A stretch of 6,646 nt of DNA from an uncultured Archangium sp. (GTDB lineage: Bacteria; Myxococcota; Myxococcia; Myxococcales; Myxococcaceae), in contig CAMLFP010000308.1 in the NCBI GenBank assembly GCA_946479335.1, positions 1 through 6,646 of the forward strand. The letters run 5' to 3'. A program made the translations under genes and the position numbers. Shown here one piece after another: positions 1 to 5,227 of this stretch; within the stretch, counting starts at the first letter, position 1, and each line of letters opens with the position of its first letter. The notes beneath the pieces were generated by a model that was given only the letters and a program-made list of their open reading frames with translations, was not told the DNA's origin and ran no database searches.

Positions 1-201
1 GAGATCGGCACCGAAACATCGTGTTTGATGTTGGGACCTTCAGCCGCCTGGGCCAACAGCCACCCGTGGTTCGGCTTCAAGCTGTTCATCACCGTGGGGA
101 TTCTGGGCTGGTGGGCCGTGAAGATGGTGCGTAGACCGCGGTTGGCTGACGCGAGCGTGCGGTGGCACGCAGAGAACACACCAGTTGCTTCACTCGGGTA
201 A
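1..201 (+). CDS. C-terminal end of a membrane protein, or a small 57-residue membrane protein
   Basis: The frame is open from the window's left edge to TAA at 199-201. From about 43 to 129 its codons show the same G/C-ending bias as the genes downstream, which supports real coding. The product has one hydrophobic stretch, roughly FKLFITVGILGWWAV, followed by basic residues (KMVRR), which fits a membrane helix with a cytoplasmic C-terminus and a tail of about 24 residues. An ATG at 28-30 could start a 57-residue protein, but no Shine-Dalgarno-like purine run lies before it, so a gene entering from outside the window is equally or more likely. The first 42 bases and the last 70 show weaker codon bias. 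The stop is only 4 bases before the next start, suggesting co-transcription. I do not recognise the family. Confidence 0.5.
   Translation, partial: EIGTETSCLMLGPSAAWANSHPWFGFKLFITVGILGWWAVKMVRRPRLADASVRWHAENTPVASLG
155..170. repeat. Short inverted repeat before the lipoprotein gene
   Basis: GCGTGC (155-160) and GCACGC (165-170) are perfect reverse complements around the 4-base loop GGTG. The repeat lies in the weakly biased 3' end of the upstream reading frame, 35 bases before the lipoprotein ATG. No T-run follows, so it does not look like an intrinsic terminator. It could be a protein-binding site, or chance in GC-rich DNA. Confidence 0.2.
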
Positions 202-205
202 CGAC

Positions 206-793
206 ATGACGGTCCGCGACCTCCTCCTCCTTGGCCTGCTGGCCACTTCTTGCAGCCCGTTGAAGTCGTCGCTGGTGCGCGATGATTGGGCGAAAGACGA
301 CGCGCCGAACGTGAAGCGCCTCGCGGTGGTGGTGCAGCCGCTCCCCGACGCGAAGCAGAAGGCCGGCGAGGCCTGGGCCCGCATCGCGCGCCGCTACGTC
401 AACCAGAAGCGCGACTTCCTCGTGAAGAAAGAAGTCGCGCAGCCCGGGCCCCTCGACCTCGGCGGCGTATGCGGCGGCGAAGACGCCATCGAGGGCGTGC
501 TGTTGATCAACCCCACGCTGACCGCGAAGGGCGACGGCTTCGAGGTCGAGGTGCAGGCCGTGCTGCAGCGATGTAGCGATGGCCGCGAGGCGTGGAAGGC
601 GAGCGCCGGCGGCAGCTTCGCGTCGAAAGACAAGCTGCTGGTCGAGGTGACGCAGGTCTACGTGCAGGAGTTCGGCGAAGAGGTCGCTCCGTACGTGCCG
701 CCGGCGATGAACGTCTTGCGCCCGCTGCTCGACACCCTGCCGCAACCGGTGCTCACCGAGGCCGACCTCGACGAGAAGCTCACGCTGGATTAG
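206..793 (+). CDS. Outer-membrane-type lipoprotein of unknown function
   Basis: Encodes 195 residues. The N-terminus is a lipoprotein signal: MTVR, a hydrophobic run (residues 6-13), and lipobox LATSC with the lipidated Cys at residue 16. Ser at +2 predicts outer-membrane sorting under the E. coli rule. ATG 206 is chosen because it gives a compact signal peptide; an in-frame TTG at 185 would add seven polar residues, and neither start has a strong ribosome site. The mature part alternates strands and helices: strand RLAVVV (38-43), helix around 52-66, strand near 97-102, then a strand pair GFEVEVQAVL (111-120) and GREAWKASAGGSF (126-138). That last pattern resembles the small CsgG/TolB-N-like periplasmic lipoprotein fold, a tentative reading by eye. 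C89 and C123 could form a disulfide. A myxobacterial/leptospiral lipoprotein family (MXAN_6521/LA_1396) is one named group to compare; I cannot confirm membership. It lies 102 bases upstream of the efflux operon, same strand, so a role in the exporter or envelope is possible but unproven. Confidence 0.85.
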   Translation: MTVRDLLLLGLLATSCSPLKSSLVRDDWAKDDAPNVKRLAVVVQPLPDAKQKAGEAWARIARRYVNQKRDFLVKKEVAQPGPLDLGGVCGGEDAIEGVLLINPTLTAKGDGFEVEVQAVLQRCSDGREAWKASAGGSFASKDKLLVEVTQVYVQEFGEEVAPYVPPAMNVLRPLLDTLPQPVLTEADLDEKLTLD

Positions 794-860
794 CCGTTTC
801 CAAACGACGCAGTGTGTCGTTGCGACACAGGATGATCGGCGGGCTTTCTGCCCGGAACGG
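794..860 (+). promoter_or_regulatory. Structured leader or operator region upstream of the efflux operon
   Basis: This is the first two-thirds of the spacer between the lipoprotein stop and the adaptor start. It holds several inverted repeats: an 8-pair hairpin at 803-821 (AACGACGC/GTGTCGTT, one G-T pair), a perfect 7-pair palindrome at 813-829, a 5-pair GC hairpin at 840-854 (CGGGC/GCCCG), and a possible closing stem between 794-801 and 854-860 (CCGTT/AACGG plus CC/GG around one bulge). The first two share bases 813-821, so they are mutually exclusive. No T-run follows any stem, so a simple intrinsic terminator is not supported. The arrangement could be a repressor operator or a switching RNA leader; the sequence does not decide which. 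No convincing sigma-70 promoter pair was found, although GATGAT (831-836) resembles a -10 box. Confidence 0.35.
813..829. promoter_or_regulatory. Perfect 17-base palindrome, candidate repressor operator
   Basis: TGTGTCG and CGACACA are exact reverse complements around the spacer TTG. The size and symmetry fit a site for a dimeric regulator such as a TetR- or MarR-family repressor, the usual local regulators of RND efflux operons. It ends one base before the -10-like GATGAT, where bound protein could block a promoter. No regulator gene is in the window, so this assignment is inference; it may instead act as an RNA hairpin. Confidence 0.35.
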
Positions 861-883
861 TCTTGGCGAGGTTCTTGAAGGCT

Positions 884-889
884 GGGGGG
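884..889 (+). promoter_or_regulatory. Ribosome binding site of the adaptor gene
   Basis: A run of six G residues ends 6 bases before ATG 896. It supports that start over the in-frame TTG at 863, which would add eleven residues before the lipoprotein signal peptide. Confidence 0.5.
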
Positions 890-895
890 CTCACC

Positions 896-1981
896 ATGAA
901 ACCGACGTACGGAATACGAGTCGCGGCGCTGCTCTCGGGGCTGGCGCTGATCGGCTGCCAGAAGCACGAAGAGCCCAAAGAGAAGCTCAAGCTGGCCGTC
1001 ACCACTCCGTTGCGGAAGTCGACGGAGCTGAACCACGACTACGTCGGGCAGATCCGCGCGATTCAGCACATCGAGCTGCGCGCGCTGGAGCGCGGCTACC
1101 TGCAGGGCATCTTCGTGGACGAGGGCCAGAAGGTGAAGGTCGGGCAGAAGATGTTCCAGATCATGCCGCTGCTCTACAACGCAGAGGTGATGAAGGCCGC
1201 CGCGGAGGCGCAGCGGTCGGAGATCGAGTTCAACAACACCAAGATGCTGGCCGACAAGAACGTCGTCTCGCCGCAGGAGCTCGCGCTCTCGAGGGCGAAC
1301 CTGGCGACGGCGCAGGCGACGCTGCAGCTGGCCACCACCCACAAGGGCTTCACCGAGGTGCGCGCGCCGTTCGACGGCATCATGGGCCGCTTCTACGCCC
1401 GGCTGGGCAGCCTCATCGACGAGGGCGACCTGCTGACCACGCTGGCCGACAACAGCACGGTGTGGGTGTACTTCAACGTCGCTGAGGCCGAGTACCTCCA
1501 GTACAAAAACGCGAAGCACGGCGATGAGCCGGAGCCGGTGTTGTTGATCATGGCCAACGGGCAGGTCTTCAACCAGCCGGGCGTCATCCAGACCATCGAG
1601 GCCGACTTCAACAACGAGACGGGCACCATCGCCTTCCGCGCGGGCTTCCCCAACCCCGACGGGCTGCTGCGCCACGGTGAGACCGGCAAGGTGCGCATGA
1701 AGGTGCCGCTGCCGAACGCGCAGCTGATCCCCCAGAAGGCGACGTTCGAGGTGCTCGAGAAGCGCTACGTCTACGTGGTCGACGAGAAGAACATCGTGCA
1801 CTCGCGGGTGGTCACCATCGACAACGAGCTGCCCGACCTCTTCGCCATCAAGGACGGGCTCAAAGACACCGACCGCGTGCTGCTCGACGGTCTGCGCAAG
1901 GTGCATGACGGCGACGAGATCGAGCCGGAATTCGAGCAGCCCGAAGAGGTCTACAAGAACCTCGACGCGCCGGCGGAGTGA
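896..1981 (+). CDS. RND efflux periplasmic adaptor (membrane fusion lipoprotein, HlyD/AcrA family)
   Basis: Encodes 361 residues. This is the periplasmic link of a tripartite exporter, joining the inner-membrane pump to the outer-membrane channel. The signal peptide ends in lipobox LALIGC, with lipidated Cys21 followed by Gln-Lys. Domains in order: first half of the lipoyl domain (about 58-90, with the typical GYLQGIFVDEGQKVKVGQ), alpha-helical hairpin (about 94-151), second lipoyl half (152-185, RAPFDGIMGR), beta-barrel (about 186-271, including FPNPDGLLRHGETGKVRM), and membrane-proximal domain (about 272-345, ending GLRKVHDGDEIEP). The hairpin is about 14 residues shorter than in AcrA by hand alignment, roughly one heptad per helix. 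At its tip Leu118 and Ser125 of the RLS motif are kept, but the Arg position is Asn114. AcrA has Asp at +2 for inner-membrane retention; here +2 is Gln and +3 Lys, closer to the Gly-Lys of MexA. The stop lies 9 bases before the pump start. Family assignment is secure; substrate is unknown. Confidence 0.96.
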   Translation: MKPTYGIRVAALLSGLALIGCQKHEEPKEKLKLAVTTPLRKSTELNHDYVGQIRAIQHIELRALERGYLQGIFVDEGQKVKVGQKMFQIMPLLYNAEVMKAAAEAQRSEIEFNNTKMLADKNVVSPQELALSRANLATAQATLQLATTHKGFTEVRAPFDGIMGRFYARLGSLIDEGDLLTTLADNSTVWVYFNVAEAEYLQYKNAKHGDEPEPVLLIMANGQVFNQPGVIQTIEADFNNETGTIAFRAGFPNPDGLLRHGETGKVRMKVPLPNAQLIPQKATFEVLEKRYVYVVDEKNIVHSRVVTIDNELPDLFAIKDGLKDTDRVLLDGLRKVHDGDEIEPEFEQPEEVYKNLDAPAE

Positions 1982-1985
1982 GGAG
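1980..1985 (+). promoter_or_regulatory. Ribosome binding site of the pump gene
   Basis: GAGGAG overlaps the last two bases of the adaptor stop codon and sits 5 bases before ATG 1991. It fixes the pump start and implies that ribosomes finishing the adaptor can re-initiate on the pump. Confidence 0.8.
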
Positions 1986-1990
1986 CGACC

Positions 1991-4900
1991 ATGTTCACGC
2001 GCTTTCTCCATCGGCCGGTCATGGCCATCGTGTTGTCGGTGCTGCTCGTCTTCATGGGCGTGCTCTCCATCCACTCCCTGCCGGTCTCGCAGTTCCCCGA
2101 GATCGCGCCGCCGCGCGTGATGGTCTCGCTGGCGTTCCCCGGCTCGAGCGCCGACGTGCTGGTGAAGTCGTCGCTCATCAACCTCGAGCGCGCCATCAAC
2201 GGCGTGCCGGGCATGAAGTACATCATCTCCGACGCGACCTCGGCCGGTGAGGCGACGATTCAGGTCATCTTCGATCTCGGCACCGACCCCAACGAAGCGC
2301 TGGTCTACGTGAAGACCCGCGTCGACCAGGCGGTGAATAAGCTGCCGGCGCTGGTGAACCTCGAAGGCGTCATCGTCAACCGCGTGTCGCCCTCGATGCT
2401 GATGTACGTGAACCTGTACAGCACCGAGAAGAGCGCTGATCAGAAGTTCCTCTACAACTACGCCAGCGTGAACCTCATCACCGAGCTGCAGCGCGTGCGC
2501 GGCATCGCGCAGTCGCAGATCCTCGGCTCCCGCACCTACGCGATGCGCCTGTGGCTCAACCCCGACCGCATGCGCGCGTACAACGTGTCGACCGAGGAGG
2601 TGATGGACGCCATCGCTGATCAGTCGATCATCGGGCGCCCGGGCCGCATCGGTCAGGCCACCGGCAAGCAGGCGCAGTCGCTGGAATACGTGCTCACCTA
2701 CGTCGGCCGCTTCAACACGCCCGAGCAGTACGAGAACATCATCATCCGCGCGAAGCCGGGCGGTGAGATCCTCAAGCTGAAGGACATCGCCACCGTCGAG
2801 CTGGGCTCGGAGTTCTTCGACATCTACTCGAACATGGACGGGCACCCCTCCGCCGCCATCGTGCTGAAGCAGACCTACGGCTCCAACGCGAGCGAGGTCA
2901 TCGAGAACGTGAAGGCCAAGCTGGAGGAGCTCAAGGAGTCGTTCCCCGAGGGGATGGACTACGAGATCTCGTACGACGTCTCGTCGTTCCTCGACGCGTC
3001 CATCGAGAAGGTGGTCCACACGCTGGGTGAAGCGTTCATCCTCGTGGCGCTGGTGGTCTTCATCTTCCTCGGTGACTGGCGCTCGACGCTCATCCCCACC
3101 ATCGCGGTGCCGGTGTCGCTGGTCGGCGCGTTCGCGTTCATGCAGCTGTTCGGCGTCACCATCAACCTCATCACCCTCTTCGCGCTGGTATTGGCCATCG
3201 GCGTCGTCGTCGACGACGCGATCGTCGTGGTGGAGGCCGTGCACGCCAAGTTCGCCGAAGACCCGCACATCACGCCGTACGCGGCGGTGCAGAAGGTGCT
3301 CGGTGAAATCAGCGGCGCCGTCATCGCCATCACGCTGCTGATGACCTCGGTGTTCGTGCCCGTCACCTTCATGACCGGCCCGGTGGGCGTCTTCTACCGG
3401 CAGTTCGGCATCACCATGGCCTCGTCCATCGTGCTCTCCGGCGTGGTCGCGCTGACGCTGACGCCGGTGCTGTGCGCGATGATCCTCAAGAACACGCACG
3501 CGCACGGGCACGACCACAAGAAGAGCCGCTCCCCCATCGCCATCTTCCTCGACTGGTTCAACCGCACCTTCGAGCGGTGGACGGGCCGCTACACCAAGCT
3601 GCTCACCAAAATCGCCAACCGCCGGCTCGTGACCTTCGGCCTGCTCGGCGCGTTCAGCGCGGGCATCGTGGGCGTCAACCAGGTGCTCCCCGCCGGCTTC
3701 GTGCCCAACGAAGACCAGGGGATGATCTACGCCATCATCCAGACGGCGCCCGGCACCACGCTGGAGCACACCAACGCCGTCGCGCGCCAGCTGCAGGGCA
3801 TCGCGGAGAAGGTCGACGGCGTGCAGTCGGTGTCATCGCTGGCCGGTTACGAGGTGCTGACCGAAGGCCGCGGCTCCAACGCCGGTACCTGCATCATCAA
3901 CCTGAAGCCGTGGTCGGAGCGCCACCACAACGTGCGGCAGATCATCGAGGAGCTCGAGGAGAAGGCGAGCGGCATCGGCGCCATCGTCGAGTTCTTCGAG
4001 CCGCCCGCGGTGCCCGGCTACGGCGCGGCCGGCGGCTTCTCGCTGCGCCTCTTGGACAAGACCAACACCAACGACTACCACTCGTTCGACGCCATCAATA
4101 AGGAGTTCATGGCGAACCTGGGCAAGCGCCCGGAGCTCACCGGCCTCTTCACCTTCTTCGCCGCGAACTACCCGCAGTACGAGCTCATCGTCGACCCCGC
4201 CCTCGCGATGCAGAAGGGCGTGAACATCAAGAAGGCGATGGACAACCTCGACATCCTCATCGGCTCTACCTACGAGCAGGGCTTCATCCGCTACGGCAAC
4301 TTCTTCAAGGTGTACGTGCAGGCGGCGCCGGAGTTCCGGCACCTCCCGTCAGACGTGCTCAAGCTCTACATCAAGAACGAGAGCGGCGAGATGGTGCCGT
4401 ACTCGGCGTTCATGACGATGAAGAAGGCCGAAGGCCCGAACGAAATCACCCGCTACAACCTCTACAACTCGTCGGCGATCCGCGGTGAGGCCGCCAAGGG
4501 GTGGACCTCTGGCGCCGCCATCGAAGCGGTGAAGGAGGTCGCGGCGAAGACGCTGCCGCGCGGCTACGACATCGCGTGGGAGGGCCTCTCGTTCGACGAA
4601 GCGCAGCGCGGCAACGAGGCCATCGGCATCTTCATCATCGTGCTGGCGTTCGTGTACCTGGTGCTCGCGGCGCAATACGAGAGCTTCATCTTGCCGTTCG
4701 CCGTGGTGCTGTCGCTGCCCGCGGGCATCTTCGGCTCGTTCTTCATGTTGAAGGCGATGGGCCTGGCCAACGACATCTACGCGCAGGTCGGCCTGGTGAT
4801 GCTGGTCGGCCTCCTCGGCAAGAACGCGGTGCTCATCGTGGAGTTCGCGGTGCAGAAGCACCACGAAGGCATCAGCGTGCTGGAGGCGGCCATCGAGGGC

Positions 4901-5227
4901 GCCAAGGTGCGCTTCCGCCCGATTCTGATGACCTCCTTCGCCTTCATCGCCGGTCTGATTCCGCTGGTGCGCGCGACGGGCCCGGGCGCCATCGGCAACC
5001 GCACCATCGGCAGCTCGGCGCTCGGCGGCATGCTCTTCGGCACGCTCTTCGGCGTCATCATCGTGCCGGGTCTGTATTTCATCTTCGGCTCGCTGGCGGA
5101 GGGCAAGCAGCTGATCCGCGACGAAGACGAGGAGCCCGTTTCGGAGGGCATGGCGCGCGCCGCGACGGGAGAGATCCCCGTGGTGAAGGTCGAGGCGAAG
5201 CCGGAAGGTGGTGAGCCCCATGCGTAA
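1991..5227 (+). CDS. RND inner-membrane efflux pump, HAE1 (AcrB-like) family
   Basis: Encodes 1078 residues (AcrB has 1049). It is the proton-driven inner-membrane pump, expected to work as a trimer. The fold is the usual duplicated one: TM1 (about 10-28), a large periplasmic loop (29-340), TM2-TM6 (about 343-497), a cytoplasmic linker (498-545), TM7 (about 546-564), a second periplasmic loop (565-873), and TM8-TM12 (about 877-1033). Proton-relay residues are all present: Asp408-Asp409 in GVVVDDAIVVVEAV, Lys944 in GLLGKNAVLIVEF, Arg974 and Thr981 in RFRPILMTS. These and LAAQYESF mark HAE1 rather than a heavy-metal (CzcA) pump. By hand alignment, AcrB pocket phenylalanines 136, 178, 610, 615, 617 and 628 correspond to M136, L178, S615, Y620, V622 and I635, and the switch loop is two residues longer. 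The TM6-TM7 linker carries HAHGHDH (503-509). The C-terminal tail after about 1034 is acidic, then low-complexity. The frame is intact. Transport family is near certain; substrate (drug, bile-like detergent, lipid or secondary metabolite) is not determinable. Confidence 0.98.
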   Translation: MFTRFLHRPVMAIVLSVLLVFMGVLSIHSLPVSQFPEIAPPRVMVSLAFPGSSADVLVKSSLINLERAINGVPGMKYIISDATSAGEATIQVIFDLGTDPNEALVYVKTRVDQAVNKLPALVNLEGVIVNRVSPSMLMYVNLYSTEKSADQKFLYNYASVNLITELQRVRGIAQSQILGSRTYAMRLWLNPDRMRAYNVSTEEVMDAIADQSIIGRPGRIGQATGKQAQSLEYVLTYVGRFNTPEQYENIIIRAKPGGEILKLKDIATVELGSEFFDIYSNMDGHPSAAIVLKQTYGSNASEVIENVKAKLEELKESFPEGMDYEISYDVSSFLDASIEKVVHTLGEAFILVALVVFIFLGDWRSTLIPTIAVPVSLVGAFAFMQLFGVTINLITLFALVLAIGVVVDDAIVVVEAVHAKFAEDPHITPYAAVQKVLGEISGAVIAITLLMTSVFVPVTFMTGPVGVFYRQFGITMASSIVLSGVVALTLTPVLCAMILKNTHAHGHDHKKSRSPIAIFLDWFNRTFERWTGRYTKLLTKIANRRLVTFGLLGAFSAGIVGVNQVLPAGFVPNEDQGMIYAIIQTAPGTTLEHTNAVARQLQGIAEKVDGVQSVSSLAGYEVLTEGRGSNAGTCIINLKPWSERHHNVRQIIEELEEKASGIGAIVEFFEPPAVPGYGAAGGFSLRLLDKTNTNDYHSFDAINKEFMANLGKRPELTGLFTFFAANYPQYELIVDPALAMQKGVNIKKAMDNLDILIGSTYEQGFIRYGNFFKVYVQAAPEFRHLPSDVLKLYIKNESGEMVPYSAFMTMKKAEGPNEITRYNLYNSSAIRGEAAKGWTSGAAIEAVKEVAAKTLPRGYDIAWEGLSFDEAQRGNEAIGIFIIVLAFVYLVLAAQYESFILPFAVVLSLPAGIFGSFFMLKAMGLANDIYAQVGLVMLVGLLGKNAVLIVEFAVQKHHEGISVLEAAIEGAKVRFRPILMTSFAFIAGLIPLVRATGPGAIGNRTIGSSALGGMLFGTLFGVIIVPGLYFIFGSLAEGKQLIRDEDEEPVSEGMARAATGEIPVVKVEAKPEGGEPHA
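5205..5215 (+). promoter_or_regulatory. Ribosome binding site of the outer-membrane channel gene, inside the pump gene
   Basis: AAGGTG (5205-5210) is 9 bases and GGTGAG (5210-5215) 4 bases before ATG 5220. Both lie within the final pump codons, and the channel start overlaps the pump stop by 8 bases, a classic coupling arrangement. Confidence 0.6.

Noticed and set aside
840..854. GC-rich hairpin CGGGC/GCCCG as a terminator for the lipoprotein gene.
   Set aside because: The stem is only five pairs and no T-run follows on either strand.
863..880. A sigma-54-like promoter, TTGGC followed by TTG at the correct spacing upstream of the adaptor.
   Set aside because: The essential -12 GC is GA, and the implied transcription start would fall at about 890, in or just after the ribosome binding site.
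592..1485. A 297-codon + strand reading frame spanning the lipoprotein end, the spacer and the adaptor start.
   Set aside because: It is out of frame with both well-supported genes, and its product is an Arg/Ala/Gly-rich shadow sequence.
89..3769. An uninterrupted 1226-codon reading frame on the - strand, opposite the lipoprotein, adaptor and half of the pump.
   Set aside because: Stops in this antisense register require TTA, CTA or TCA codons in the + strand genes, which are very rare at this GC content. The lipoprotein, adaptor and pump all lie in the same + frame, so the shadow stays open across them. The predicted product is a low-complexity His/Arg/Asp/Val mix with no domain.
1991..5227. 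Pump as a heavy-metal (CzcA/CusA-type) exporter, prompted by the histidine patch.
   Set aside because: TM4 and TM10 motifs, the two-Asp plus Lys relay and overall similarity are HAE1-type; the histidines are in a cytoplasmic linker, not in the periplasmic metal path.
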